Shown piece by piece: positions 43,155-56,900 of a stretch of DNA of 64,000 nt. The DNA is taken from NCBI GenBank assembly GCA_030278955.1, contig JAOANR010000002.1:21872057-21936056 (forward strand). The letters run 5' to 3'. Position 1 is the stretch's first letter; each line of letters opens with the position of its first letter. The notes under the pieces were generated by a model, which saw only the letters and a list, made by a program, of their open reading frames with translations, was not told the origin of the DNA and searched no databases. The translations under genes and the position numbers were made by a program. The DNA is from Hygrophila difformis. Lineage: Eukaryota; Streptophyta; Magnoliopsida; Lamiales; Acanthaceae.

Positions 43155-46100
43155 ATGACGTTTGAAGAACTTCAAGCTCGAGGTGTTAAGCCAGACAAGA
43201 AAGAACAATCATTCTGGAGAAATAAGAGAACAGCTAAAATTGTGAAACAGATTCAGAAAAGCTGTGGATGGGTAGGAATGGAAATCTCACCTCCAATTTT
43301 TTATGTCAATCCGCTGATGATTCAACATATACCTGCTAAGGAGAAGGAATCACTGATGATTGACTTGGAAGCTGCATTCTGGGATGGGATGATCCATTTT
43401 TGGGATCAACAAATGATCAATCTTTTTAATGATAAACATCTTCCCAATGAAATCTGACTTGAAAGACTGTTAGAAAGGGAGAAGAAATGTATGGCTGAAT
43501 GGAACCAGGAATGTTATAGAATCATCAACCCAAAAGATCAAACATGATTGGAGTTGGATTACTTTGATCCCCAACCATTGCCTAAATATGTGGAAAGACT
43601 CACTAAATATTGCTGTAAACTCCAAAAAATCCGGAATGCCCGAGTCTATGATCCAGAACAGGCACTCTCAGCATATATGCCTGCAGCATTTTTGAATAAG
43701 AAGGAGCCTATTGAACAAAATTTCTTGTCAAATTTGGCATTAGATAGGATCATTGATGCTCGGATCAATCTGAGACATGCACTTGAGCCTTATTTTCAGA
43801 AAGCTAAACAAGGCAAGATGGAATGGAGAGATGTTCTTAGGACCATTCAGGAAGCTAGGAATAGCTGGATAAGACATATGAATGAATGGGCTAAGGGAGA
43901 AAATCTCAGAAAAAGAATCCTCAGACCAGGGCTAGTGAGGAAACCTGATGAAGAGTTTCCACTAGAGAATTTTGCTGATCTGATGCCAGAACAGCAGGCA
44001 TGGGTTAAGGTTGCAGAAGAAAGAGAAGCTGAGAGAACAGGGAAGAACATGAAGCAAAGATCAGATGCCAAGCAGACACCACAAAACATAGTCAGGAATA
44101 TTTTTCAGAGAGTCTGTTATAAATGAAGGTTTGGAACCTATAAAGAATTTCAGGAAAATTTCAGCCCCAGTTATAACACCAGCAGATGCAGATATTCTCA
44201 TTACAGATAGACCCCATAAGATCATGAAGAGACTACCACCACCTCTCCAGCAAGAAGTTCATGAACTTGTTCAGGAGAGAAAGAAGGAATTTATTGAGAA
44301 GTATACTAGATATGATAGTATGTGCAGAGAAAACGCATACAAGGAGCATAGAGCTTATACTGATCAGATACAAGGAAAGATTCAACATGTAATCATTGAT
44401 GATTGGGATAAATGGAATGAGAAGTATCTGAACAGAAAGGGGATGAACAAGATGCTTAAAGGTTTAGGGAAGAACTTTTATATCGAAAAGTCCCTCTGAT
44501 GAGGACAGCACAGATGAAGAAGAGAGACTTGATGGGATACGAACAATCAAAGCATGCCAGAGGGTTGTAGAAGGAAATGAATAACTTCAGGAAGTTGATC
44601 CGGAATTACAGGCTTTTGCTGAACGATTTAAAACAGAACAGAAAAATAGAAATCGTGAATTCGAAGAATTCATGGAAGCTCAAGAGAAAAAGGGTAAGAA
44701 GAAAGTGTCTACCAGGAAGAGAAAGCCACATACTTCCAGCTCAAGTTCTTCAAAAGAAGCACATCTTGCTGCAAGAAAGAGAGGAAGTGGGAGTAGGGTG
44801 AAGAAGCAGAAATCTGGAAAGACTAGCCAACCCTCTAAGAAGAGAAAACATGAAGATGATTTAACCATTGAAGAGGTTCTGGATTTGAAAAGAGGAACTC
44901 CAGAATCAGAGCAACTGATAAAGGAAAACAAAGAATCATTGCAACCATCTCAGGGAAGGAAGGACATTGTTGTCTATAAAAGAAAGGAAAAGTTGTCCTC
45001 AAAACAACAGGAGCCCTCTCCTGAAGAGGTAGTACAACAAGAAACTGCTCCTGAAGAGGAGAAGCAGCAAGAAAATGAGCCTGAGAAACCTATAAAGAAA
45101 TTCAGAATAAAGATGAAGGCCAGAAAATCAAAGCTTGTAGTCCATGACATCAGTTCTGATGAGGAAAAGGTGAAACCAACTCCGGGAATCCAGCAAGCCA
45201 TAATACCTTACATTGGAGATGAAGAATTCAAACCAGAGATATTATTCACAGAAGGATTGGAACTTGTACCTTTTAAAGATCTAGAAATGGGGGACATCGG
45301 TCCTGAGGGATGGAGAACTTGTATTGTTGAATATCAAGATCCAACTTTGCAATCTTAGCATACGGAAGCCAGTCGAAAAGGAAATGTAGAAGGGCATGAT
45401 AAAGAACAGCAGGCACAAGTAAATCAAACTCTAGCTGGAAGTCAGGTTGATCTGGAAGAATTACCAAGGAAAGAAGATGATAAATTTGTTAAGAAACCTA
45501 CTGAGGAAGCTGACAGCTCGCTCAGCAAAGTGCATCAATCGGAACAGAATTTATCACAAGAACATGATCCAGTTGACCAAGAGGTTCTGGATCAAGTCAA
45601 TGAATTAGTGGGAGATGCAATTCAAGAAGGATTGATCAAAGATTTGCAAGAGTTTGATGATTTGAACTTACATGGAATTACTGTGGGAAATATGAACTCA
45701 TCTTTGGAAGGTTTGATTAAGAAATACAGGAAGCTGGCCTGAGAAGGAAGGAATGCACGCACTACTAAAGAACAAGCAACTGAATATACAGAGAAGCTCG
45801 AATTAGAGCTAGAGAAAGTAAAACAACAGATTAAATCTGGGGAAGAAGTGGAACCAAGTTCACTAGCACTTCAGGCCTACAGAGAAGAAGTCCAAAGAAA
45901 TGAATCTCAGAATAACCATGAAAGGAAAATGGTTCTTTATGAGGAGGAAATTGTCAGAGAAGAACATCATAAAGAATACTTGGTCGATCCAAATGTTTAT
46001 CAGAGTATAAAGTCACAAACTTTGGCCAATGATCAACTTAACCAGTGGATTTTACCGTCTCCAATCAGGAATGAAGTATCAGAGAGCAATCTCTAGGTTG

Positions 46101-47699
46101 CAAGACCCATTTTGGATTGAGAGCCAAAGGCAGAAATTGGAAGAACATTTGGTAATTCAAGGAGTATTCATTCCAGAATCTACTGAGACACCACTCTTAT
46201 TAAATGAACCAGAACCAGAGCCAGAGCCAGAGCCGGAACCAGAAGAACCTACAGAAACACTGAATCAACATAGCTTGGAGATAACTGAAAGGATAGATAC
46301 AAGCATTTCATTGATACCTGGCTCAGATATTGATGATTTCCATCATACTGAAACTGTGGAAGATCAAGAAGAGAATGTTGAACCTATCCAGGAAGAAAAT
46401 CAACCAGGTGATGATGAAGAGGAAACTGTATGAGATAATCAAGAAGAGGCACAGGAATCTGAGGGAAGTGAATCAGATACTTCTGAAGGATCTTCTCCAG
46501 GTAAAGAAGTTCCAGAGCTCAAGCCTTTAAGCTACTGGGGAAATAATAGTCCGAAGGTAAGATTGTCAATCCCTGACAGCATTGAGAAGAGGACTGAGTT
46601 TACAGAGGAAGAAATCAAGATTAAATTTAATGGAAGAAAAGAGGCAGTGGAAAACTATTTGAAGATGTCTAAAATGATTGTTCCAGACAAAGGATTCCAT
46701 CCAAAATGCTTGAACCAGAAGTGTTAATCACTGGAGAAGGATCAATGAATGGGACATCTTCATGAGGCACAATAACAAGTGTGGATATGTGGAGTTGACC
46801 AGGGAATTCTATGCCAACTTTGATGTTGAGGTTGAGACAACTTGGATCCGGGGTAGAACAGTGCAAGTCAATGTGGAAACTCTAATGATCTTATACAGGC
46901 ACCTCTACTGGAGCAACCAGAAGTCAGGTCTGAAATTCTTCTGAGAAAGAAGACTCAGGGTAACAAGTTGGTTAATGCAAGAAAAATGGCATTAGGATTC
47001 TACTCAACACACAGAGGAACTGAACAGAATAAGATCCCACTGAAGAATTTGAAAACTGAGTACCTGCCAACACTTGACTTCTATTACTCAAAGCTCAGGC
47101 CTACTACAAATTTTCAAGGACCTTCTGCTGGGACTTTTGATGGATTTGCATTAATTTGGGCAGGAAGAAAGTGTAGTGCTGCACATCATGTGCTCAGTGT
47201 CATCAAATCAAGAGTGGGGGAAGATGCAGCATTAGCATATCCAAATCTAATCAGAAGACTTTGTGAAAAGCAGGGAGTTCTGATGGCACCATTCTTGACA
47301 GAAATTATAAGGATAGACCCTCCTATTCCTTTGTCATTGGACAATTTGAGAGGAGAATTAGTCTATCAATTGCTTGATTTGGAAGAACAGACATCTAAAG
47401 GTTCAGGATCAAAAGTGCCATCTCGTAAAGCCAGATAGACCAAACTTCCTTCAAAATCTAGATCATCTCAACCTAGAGTTGCAAAAGATCAAAGATTTCA
47501 ACAGCATCTCCTACATTAAATGCTATTCCTGAAGATGAGGAGCTCGAAGATGTTTCTGCACCATCACAACTTCCAAGACAACCATTGAGGAATACAGTGT
47601 CAGTGGATGAATCTCAGAACATGAGTACTTCAATCCAAAGTTTTGCACGTCTATGGAAATGTTGGTAAAAACCATGTCAGAGGACAAACACATACAAAG
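43155..47699 (+). pseudogene. Large accessory ORF of Athila-A, broken and truncated by Chr-2
   Basis: Begins ATGACGTTTGAAGAAC at 43155, just after a possible acceptor AG. N-terminal third: EMEISPPIFYVNPL-like sequence and LALDRIIDARINLRHALEP (to 44120). Centre: very Lys/Glu-rich with basic stretches such as KKGKKKVSTRKRK and SQPSKKRKHEDD (nuclear-localisation-like). Then an acidic repeat (EPEPEPEPEPEEP, 46210-46245), and a domain like the 'putative plant transposon protein' family (YVELTREFYANFDVE, AALAYPNLIRRLCEKQGV, 46735-47290). About ten stops and frame changes (43456, 44125, 44499, 45358, 45740, 46094, 46431, 46725 and others). It is cut at 47699. Confidence 0.8.
47695..47699. repeat. 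Predicted TSD (CAAAG) of Chr-2, left copy
   Basis: Five bases of Athila-A directly before the TG terminus of Chr-2. The partner copy should lie beyond the right edge. Confidence 0.5.
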
Positions 47700-49577
47700 T
47701 GTAATACCCGGGAAAATTGTTAAGAGAAATCAGAACTAATTTAATTAGATAAATTATCGCACGGAGATGTTACGAGCATCAACCCGAACTCGTAATAAAT
47801 TCTAGATGGAAAATTCGAACCGTGAATGACCCGGAAAATCGAGCCGAAAATGTAGAAGGATGGAAGTCCGAAAGAGAGCAGGAAAGGACCTGACGGATCG
47901 CACGATGCGCCCGGACCGAGGTCCAGGTGCTGGCCGCGCGCTGGCCGCGCGGGAACGCGCCAACTCCGCGTGGGAGCGCTGAACGTGGCAGATCACGCGA
48001 TCATGGCGATTTCTTGCCAAAATTTCGCCTCCCGACTTTGGTAAGTAAATCGGACTAGTGGGGAAGCTTTTACTCGACCTACGGCTGCCTCCCCCAATCT
48101 ATTCACCATTCAGCAGCCCCCCAACTACCCTCAATCTCTCCCAAAGTCAAACACCTTTCCGACGACCTTCTGGCGACCTTCCGACGAGTATTCCGGCGAT
48201 GACGGGACGAGCGGGACAAAGCCACTGCCTTTTTGAACCTTGGTAAGTTATGTCATAGTGTTAATTTTGTCCATAAGTCTTTGAAATCCAAAATCTAACA
48301 CTCGTTCCTTTGCTACAATTTCACGTCGGGGGGCGAACAAAAACCGATCGGAGAAGTTGGCCGTTCATCGCGACCTTAGGACGTCCGAAAAGCCCTTACA
48401 GTGACCCTATTCCCTAACTAAGTAAGTTAAGACGTTACTCTTCAATTTTTGTGGTTTATTGTCGTTTAGAACTTAAGATCTAGGCATGTAACTAAAACCG
48501 GTTTTCAAAAACCCTGTTTTTGATCAATTTCAAAAACTCGCCTAAAACCCAACCTTGAGGAATTCAAACCGAAAACTTTTCAATATAGATTTTGTTCATA
48601 AGACTTTAATCTATCTTGTGTCAAAATTTCAGCCATTTTAATAAAGGGTTGATACCCCAAATCGTACCGTAAAATTTTTGTATAAAACCCGAACGTTTGA
48701 AATCTGGACATTTTCATTGACTCGACTTGATGCATATTTTTCACCCGTTTCTAGATTGATTCAACCTTGCATTTCTAAATGAAAATTGTATATAATTATG
48801 TCTAGATTATGCATATAAAATTTCATAAATTTTGGTGTTCATTTGATATGCCAAAACGGACAAATTCAGAACCTGTTTCAAACCGATTTTTTAATCCGCG
48901 CGTAAGCAGTGTGTTGGTGTCGATTTTTGAACATCTAAAACTCATTATTTCCAAAATCTTAAAACATGAAAGTTGTTCATTAAGGTATTATCTACATCCT
49001 GTAAACATTTCGGACCAATTGGATTTAAAATGAAAATTTAATCGGCGTTGTACGAAACTGTGACAGAATGAAACTTTCGGGCAGAAATCTTCTCTCATAA
49101 AGAACTCGAAATTCGAAACCTTATTTCCAGAAACTTAAAACATGAAAGTTGTTCGTATGGGTGTACTTGAGCTACTGAATAAATTTCAGAATTTTTGGTT
49201 AAAAGACGAATTTTTAATTTAAAAAGGCGTAAACTGTGATAAATTGGATTTTTCGAACTTGAGAAAACTCGGACTACGAAATGCGATATCGAATATCTTG
49301 TATTCGTTGAAACATGAACTTTCGAAAAATCCCGTTCACTAGGCTGAGCCGATCTTCATGCTATTATTTTTTAGACTGCCTCGTTAGTGGTCTCCATACT
49401 ATCTGAGATTGCCTCGTTAGTGATCTCGCGCGCTGTATTTATTTGGGCTGCCTCGTTAGTGGTCCTACAATTATTTAGACTGCCTCGTTAGTGATCTCCC
49501 ATTTATTTGGACTGCCTCCTTAGTGGTCCTACGAACTGAGATTGCCTCGTTAGTGATCTCCCTGGTATGGTGTCCTC
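47700..49577 (+). mobile_element. Chr-2 5' LTR, first 1.9 kb, plus strand
   Basis: Starts TGTAATACCCGGG and aligns, reverse-complemented, with the Chr-1 LTR from its U3 end (34157 downward) through the GC-rich block (47890-47990) to the hairpin array (49372-49561). It stops at ...GGTGTCCTC (49577), where Athila-B begins. The remaining about 0.65 kb of LTR and the element body are expected beyond the right edge. Confidence 0.88.
49372..49561 (+). repeat. Array of covarying hairpins (Chr-2 LTR)
   Basis: Six units with loop TGCCTCGTTAGTG. Arms include AGAC/GTCT, GAGAT/ATCTC and GGAC/GTCC. The last adds a further compensated pair not perfect in Chr-1. Confidence 0.85.
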
Positions 49578-51189
49578 TGAAGCTTTGAGGTAAAACCCGC
49601 TGCAATGCCCGCCGACAGCCTTTACACTATAATCCTATAGGACTGCTAAAGAGCTTGCCTAATTTTTCCTACCGAAAGCGCACGGTATCAAGCTGCAATA
49701 TTTATTTTTATTGTCGGGATCGTTCATTAGAGAGTTACACGATAGAAGCGTTTTAATAGGATTATTAGTTCTAGAACCTGTTTATGCTCTTGGTTTAAGG
49801 ATGGTGTAATGATGACTACTAAGAATTTAATGCTGAAGTGTAAATGCATAAAGCTGTAAATAGTAATAAAGAAAACAATTAAAATGATGTTGAGTGTTGT
49901 TATTACGTTCATGAGTTTAAAATAATACGGACCAAATCAAATAAACGAATAAGAATATGATGAGAGTATCATACTTCAATGGTTAAAACAATATGTAAGT
50001 TCATTGAGATAGACAAATCCTTTATGCAACTTAATCAAATCTTCATGTCTTAAATCACTTCCCAAGACAGGTACTTGTGATTCAGTGTCATGACATTCTA
50101 TGCACTGAAATCATAGGATACTGTCATCGCAGAATGATCGGTCAGACTCATTCTGTTACAAAAGCTTTTTAGAACTGTCACTTAATCTATTTCTTTCGGA
50201 CTCAGATTAAGCCTTTGACAACTCAAGGTCACTTCTAAATCATCTCATATTCATCTGAACTTGAAGTTGTTCTTTTTATTACTCTGAATCAAACTGGTCT
50301 CATGACCCTATATTGGATGTCCTCTACAAGAAGTGAAAAAGCAAGTATTTAAATCTATCATCCAATGTTTTCATAAGACTTGTATCCTCAGAGTAATTCC
50401 TTCAAGTATTTGTAAGAAGTAATAGTCCTATAAGTATATCAAGATGAAATTGCTATTCAAAATCCTTGACTTATCCAGACCACTCAAATTCATATAGATG
50501 CTTTAGCTTGAGAAATCTCTGTAAACAATTCCAAATACCCATGATTTAACTCAGGATTAGTAGGACTGTAGAAAGAATACTTAATCTCCTACCCATAGCA
50601 TATAGAGGTAACTATAAAACTATGAACCCTGGAAATTAATCTTCTTAAAACTCTACTAATTATTAGGACAAAAGATGATTTTTGAAACACCTTTCCCTTT
50701 TAAACGACAGGTACTGAATGTCCAACTAAAGAACAAGTTTGTTCTTTATTAACCTGAGTAAATAATGATTGAGAAAACTTATATCATCATCTTTCTCAAT
50801 GTACTATGAGAATAGTAACATGAATTACAGATATGAACTATGAGTCTGTAATTCTGAAGTAAGATTACTCATCATAAACTGAGAAATATCCCAAAATATT
50901 ATATGTATAGGTAGTATTATATGTATAAAGAAATGATGAGGGTTCTGAGTCCTCTTAATCAAAATGATAGAGTGTTTCCAAAATATACACTGGAAACTAG
51001 ACAGAATTAGGAAATCACTTTCCTATGAAAAAGATTTAAGAAATAATTCTGCAAAATAGGTGTCCAAACTAGCTCGCAGTAACTACTTTGGGTTTCAAAC
51101 TATGAACATTCCAATTTTCCGCACACTATGTCTGTACAGCGTGGAGGGAGTTAATATTCAAAGAATGTTCCTCGGATTTTGTTTATACA

Positions 51190-51480
51190 AAGAACTAAAT
51201 GCCTCGCAGTAATTTCTGTAAGAATGCGGCGAGGTATCCAATTCCTACTTATAAGATAGGGGTTATATATGTATAAGAAGTAGAAGTGAGTAGTTGATGC
51301 CCCAAGAAATGGGTATCAATTATGTTGCTATTACAGGTTGGTTCTCTCGCTTTGTCAAAATGACATCGCGAGAGCATTGAAATAGCCTCTCTTAAAACAC
51401 AGTTATTTGGATATATCCTCGCAGCATCTTTTAGGATGAAGCGTGGCTTTTTTCTTTATGCGAAGTAAATGATCAAGTCT
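51190..51480 (-). repeat. CCTCGC/GCGAG palindromes, Athila-B LTR leader part
   Basis: Units such as CTCGCTTTGTC with GACATCGCGAGAG (51346-51373) and CCTCGCAG with GCGGCGAGG match the field at 7105-7440. Confidence 0.5.
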
Positions 51481-52306
51481 TATAACTGTCATAACTACCC
51501 TCTGGAATTTCTGTTCAGAAAATAATGAGTACAGAACCGTTCACATCCAAATTCGTAAACTTAAAGTTGTTAATTCTTAAAGATTATCATGTGATGATTA
51601 ACACTGCATGTGTCTTTAGGAACCTTTTGGAGTTCTGAACATTAATCTCTGTGATTTCTTCCAAATTTACGATAAAGATATAATATCCACAGAAAATCGA
51701 TTGAATTCACAATTCTGCCAGTTCATACCTAACTCGGTTACAATATTCAAACTTCTTGTGTAATTAGAACGAACAAATTACGAATTTAAGATATGAAAGT
51801 ATTATGATCTTCGAGAATCAAATTATCGATGTGATGCAAATTCCAGAAAAGTGAATATTGTAATTGAGGTTTATATGTTTCTGAAACAGAATTGAGAAAT
51901 GAAAATTGAAACCAGAAAGATAAGAAATGCACGATTTGATAACCGATCATTCTTCATGTATCTTGAATAACAAAGAATTAAAAACGAATACACCTGGAAA
52001 TCTGATTACAATCAGAATAATGCAATGGTGAGCGAAGAAGTCGGAAGTTAGATGGTGATCGTCGTGATGGATGAACAAGCATTCCGATAGCAATTCTTCT
52101 TCCAAGGTATCCTCAAACTAATCTACTAAAATATTCCGAAGAAAATCTACTGCGAAACTGAATTACAAATCTGAAGAACTTAAGTAGATTGCAGTGAAAC
52201 GTAAGCCCTAGCTAACCTACCTACTGAATTCTAAAAGTGAACTGGAGAGTAAAATTGAGCTATTCTCTTCAATCTCCCGCTACTTGAGCTGATCCCCCAA
52301 GAGTCT

Positions 52307-52314
52307 TATTTATA
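52307..52314 (-). promoter_or_regulatory. LTR TATA box, Athila-B
   Basis: Minus strand TATAAATA, followed by GGGGGATCAGCTCAAG; same spacing and context as at 6175. Confidence 0.75.
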
Positions 52315-52329
52315 GATGGGCTTTGTAAC

Positions 52330-52720
52330 TGCTTCAGCCTTGGATGATAACCGCTCGCATCAGAATAGCTCTCCTCTCGCTTTGTCCAGTTCCTTCAAAG
52401 CGCGAGTCAAAAATGTAATTATCTTTCTTGACAAGGCGAGATCTCACAGTTTCTTCAAAGAGTTTGCTTCTCGCCATAATATCTAAAGCTTCCTGTCTTG
52501 CACAGACTTTCTTTCCTCGCGATGTCAAACAATCATCGCGTGGACTTCAGCGTCTGAACATTTTCCTTAGATCTTTTCCTGACTTCGTATGTAAGTCCTC
52601 GCACCATTCCTTCTCTTTCCTCGCTATGTCTTTTTCCATCTTCCGCTGCTTTCCAGCTTAACTTCCTGCTAAATGACAAAGCGAGAGTCAGTTAAAACAT
52701 AGCGTGCGAGACTTGCAATG
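52330..52720 (-). promoter_or_regulatory. U3 field of GCGA/TCGC motifs, Athila-B
   Basis: About a dozen CTCGCTTTGTC, GCGAGA or TCGCGATG motifs upstream of the TATA box, matching 5815-6135 in kind though not base for base. Confidence 0.5.
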
Positions 52721-52897
52721 AAACTCAGAATTTCAAGCCATTTTCAGTGTAATTCCAACTTCTTCACAATCTTAGTTCTTCTTCCATCTTTTCTGATATT
52801 CCATGATTATTCATTAAAAACTAATGGAATTAAGAACAAAAGATCATCATTAAGACACTAAATTGGACGCAAATGACAGTCATAAAGACTGTCATCA

Positions 52898-52912
52898 CCA
52901 TCCTCACATTTA
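52898..52912 (-). other. PPT of Athila-B
   Basis: The minus strand reads CTAAATGTGAGGATGG immediately before the LTR start TGATGACAG. The purine run GTGAGGATGG is the likely primer. A small palindrome, CACTTGAGGACAAGTG, lies just upstream. Confidence 0.7.
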
Positions 52913-53921
52913 GAAACACTTGTCCTCAAGTGGTAAGAAACTTGTAAAGTTTCAAAGAATAAGTCCAATTAGTAGCTCCCAGGATTTAGATGTTCATGTA
53001 AGATTCTCCTGGATCACTACCTTCTCTTTTCCAACTATCTCAAGCTCAACTCTTTCAACTGATTGATGCTTCATACCTAACTTTAAATTCACCAGATTTC
53101 ATGAAAACATTAACAAAAGTGATTTGCATTTATGTGAATTATTGTTCTGCTCCTTAGTTACTCAGATTCCTCTTCTCACGCTCAATCTTGTCCAACTCAT
53201 GTGCATATCTTGTGCTTCTGAAAACCAAAATACACTCTTATTATTTTTTATCAAGGGGTGGCCTTCCGTGGCTTTCAATAGCTCGGTTTCACATTATTAG
53301 GAGGAGTCGCATGGCCTGAGATTGCAGATGAAACTTCAATTCCCCTGCCCTTGATTCTGCTCTTTTAAAGTTCTTCAACTTATAAATCAGAGGGGCAGCT
53401 GTGCTAGCTACTTATATCCACATTATTTTACCACGTCTGTTTCTGAAATTTCCCTTGCTCTTTTTTTTTTTTTCAATATGCACACTCATCTTCCAAGAGA
53501 GACTAGATTAGATCAATCCTTCTAACCTTGTGCAGTTGTTGTTTATAGTATACAAATCACTAGAGTTAATATAATCATAAAATCTTCAAACTGTTCATCT
53601 AGTAATGACATCAATCAATCTCAGAATTTACAGCTGAAAACAGTTTTCAAGAGCGGCTCATGCTTGCAGTGAAAATCTATAAAGTAGATGTCTCCACAGC
53701 AACCACTTTAGACTCATCTTCTATTCCTTCATCAGTTTATTGGCCTACTTGAGTTTGTGTGTTTTTTTTTTAACTTGAAATACAATCCTATGACACAACT
53801 CCATATTAAGTCTATTCTAAGTTATATTCACAAATTAAAATAAATAGAAACAGGAAAGAAATAATGAAAGAAAGGCTGCAATTAAAAGAAAAAGAAGGTT
53901 ACAGAAAACTCCCATGTGATC
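52913..53921 (-). other. Noncoding 1 kb between accessory ORF and 3' LTR, Athila-B
   Basis: AT-rich, with T-runs near 53460 and 53762. I see no gene or repeat in it. Confidence 0.6.
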
Positions 53922-56900
53922 TCAGGATGGTCCTGCATCATTGTCTGGGTCTTTGGGTGGTATGGATGGAGGCTTCTTTAGATCCGAGACTAGGTTGGCA
54001 AGAATGTCTACCAATCTCATACTATTTTGCTGCTCCTGTCTCCTCAGCTCCATATCCCTTTCTCGTTCCTGTCTTCTCTCTTCAAGTTCTTCTTTTCTTA
54101 ACCTTTCAAATCTTTCCATTTCTTCTCTCCTCATTCTCTCCTGTCTATCCCATTCTTCCTTCCTTATCATTTCTTGTCTCTCCATCTCCTCTTTCCTGAG
54201 TTTTTCTTCAGTTTGAATCCTGGCATGCTCAAGTTCGATCCTCTTTTGCTCCATCTCTCTTTGAATGTGCTTGTCCTCTGACATAGTTTTCACTAGCATC
54301 TCCATGGACTGTGCAAAACTCTGAATTGAAGTACTCATATTTTGAGATTCGTCCACGGACACTGTGTTCCTCATTGGTTGTCTCAAAGGTTGAGATGGTG
54401 CAGAAGTGTTCTCAAACTCCTCATCTTCTAGAATAGGATTCAATGCAGGAGATAGTGCTGCAGTCTTTGTCCTTTTCACTGCGGCTCTTGATTGAGATGA
54501 TCTTCATTTTGAAGGAAGCTTGACCCTTTTTGTCTTAGGAGATGGCACCTTTGATCCTGATCCCTCGGAAATTTGTTCCTCTAAATCCGGCATTTGGTAA
54601 ACCAATTCTCCCCTCAAAGTGTCTACTGGTAATGGAATAGGAGGATCTATCTTTATGATCTCTGGTAAGAATGGTGTGATTGACACTCCTTGTTTCTCAC
54701 AGAGTCTTCTGATTAAATTTGGATAGGCTAATGCTGCATCTTCTCCAACTCTTGACTTAATGACATTAAGAACATGGTGTGCAGCACTGCACTTCCTTCC
54801 TGACCATAACAATGCAAATCCCTCAAAAGTTCCAGCTGAAGGTCCTTGAAAATTTGTAGTGGGTCTGAGCTTTGAATAATAGAAATCAAGTGTTGGCATA
54901 TACTCAGGCTTCAAATTCTTCAATGGAATCTTATTCTGCTCAGTTCCTATGTGTGTTGAACAGAATCCTAATGCCATTTTTCTAGCATTGGTAAGCTTAT
55001 TTCCTTGAGTTTTCTTCCTCAAAAGGACCTCAGACTTGACTTCTGGCTGTTCTAACAGAGGTGCCTGTATCAGATCATTTAGAGTTTCCACAGTGACTTG
55101 CACTGTTTTTCCTCTAATCCATGTTGTTTCTGCCTCAACATCAAAGTTAGCATAGAACTCTCTGGTCAGCTCCACATAACCACACTTGTTGTTATGTCTC
55201 ATGAAAACATCCCATTCATTGATTCTCCTCCAGTAGCTGATACATTTGTGATCCAGCCACTTGGGATGAAATCCTTTGTCTGGAACAATCATTTTGGACA
55301 CTCCCAAGTAGTTCTCTAATGCCTCCTTTCTTCCATTAAACTTAACCTTGATTTCTTCTTCTGTAAATTCAGTCCTCTTCTCAATGCTATCAGGGATTGA
55401 TAACCTCACCTTCGGACTATTCTTTCCCCAATAACTTAAGGCAACAATTCTGGAATTTCTTTTCCCGGGGAAGATCCTTCAGAAGTATCTGATTCATTTC
55501 CCTCAGACTTTTGTGCTTCTTCCTGCTCATTCCCAGCATTCTCATTTCCTTCTTCTTCTGATTGGCCTCCTTCTTGAGCAGGTTCTACATTTTCTTCCTG
55601 AACTTGTTCTGGGTTTTCTTCTTGAGCTCTATCAATATCATCATGTTGTGGATTGCCTATGCCTGAATCATGTATCAATGATGTGCTGGTATCTACCTTC
55701 TCAGTAACTTCCAAGCTATGCTGATTTAAGACCTCTGTAGGATCTTCCTGTTGAGGTTCGTTTAATAGAAGAGGGATAGCAGTAGGTTCTGAATCTTCAA
55801 ATCCTTTGGTTCCAAAATATTCTTCTGCTTTCTTCTTCTGTTCTGTAATCCACTCAGGATCATTCATCCTTGCAATTGCTCTCTGAGTTACCTCATCCCT
55901 AACTTGAGATGGTAGGAGCCATTGATTCATTTGATCCTCAGCATTTGTCTGTATTCCAAGATATTGGTTAACAGTATCTTCCACAAAATACTTTCTTTGT
56001 TGATCTTCTTGAATTTCATTTCTCAACACTTCTTCATAAGCTTGAATTGCTAATGGAGATGGTTCCACTGTCTGGTCAGAATTCATTTGTTGTTGAACTT
56101 TCTCCAATTCTGACTCAAGTTTAGCTACATATTCACTTGCTTGTTCTACTGAGGTGCGTGCATCCCCTCCTTCCCTGGCCAATTTTCTGAACTTTTTGAT
56201 TAACCCTTCCAAGGAATAAGTCATGTTCCCTACTGTAGTTCCATGCAGGTTCATATCTTCAAAAGTTTGTAAATCTTCAAGTGACTGATCTTGAAATGTG
56301 TCCACCACTAATTTCTCCACTTGATCTAGAAATTCTTGCTCATCTGCAGATTGTTCTGGTGGTGAGTCTTGTTGAGTTTCTTTTTCTGAAAATCCTTGTA
56401 TATCAATCTGACTTTGAATAAGATCTTTGTTAACCTGAGCTTGCTGACCTTCATCCTGTCCTTCTATATTATCTCTTTCAACAATCTGAGCCTGTTGAAG
56501 ATCAGTGATCGGTTTAGTTGACCCTTGTTCATCAGGTTGATGTTCATTGATACATGCTCTCCAGCCTTCCGGATCTATATCTCCCACTTCCAAATTACTA
56601 TAAGGAGTGAGTTCCAACCTCTCTGTATAGGGGACTATCCCTAAAGTTGGTTTGACTTTTTCTTCCTCAGAGCTGGTATCATGTACCACATACTTAGGCT
56701 TCCGAGCCTTCATCTTTATTCTGAACTTCTTAACAGGTTTTTCAGGTTCTTTTTCTTGTTGCTTTTCTTTTTCAGGAGTGATTCCCAATTGTTCTACATT
56801 CTCAAGAGAAGACCCTTGCTGCTTAAGTTCTTCAGGATTAGTCTCCTTCTGCTCGGAAGGTAACTTTCCTCTCCTTTTGTAAGTAACAACTTCTTTCTTT

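Larger units (their letters stand above)
49578..52897 (-). repeat. Athila-B 3' LTR
   Basis: 3,320 bp. On the minus strand it starts TGATGACAGTC (52897) and ends AAAGCTTCA (49578). Aligned along its length with Athila-A 5608-8696 plus 15543-15894, but clearly diverged. TATA at 52307-52314. Palindrome fields lie at 52330-52720 (upstream of TATA) and 51190-51480 (downstream). No coding region. Confidence 0.88.
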
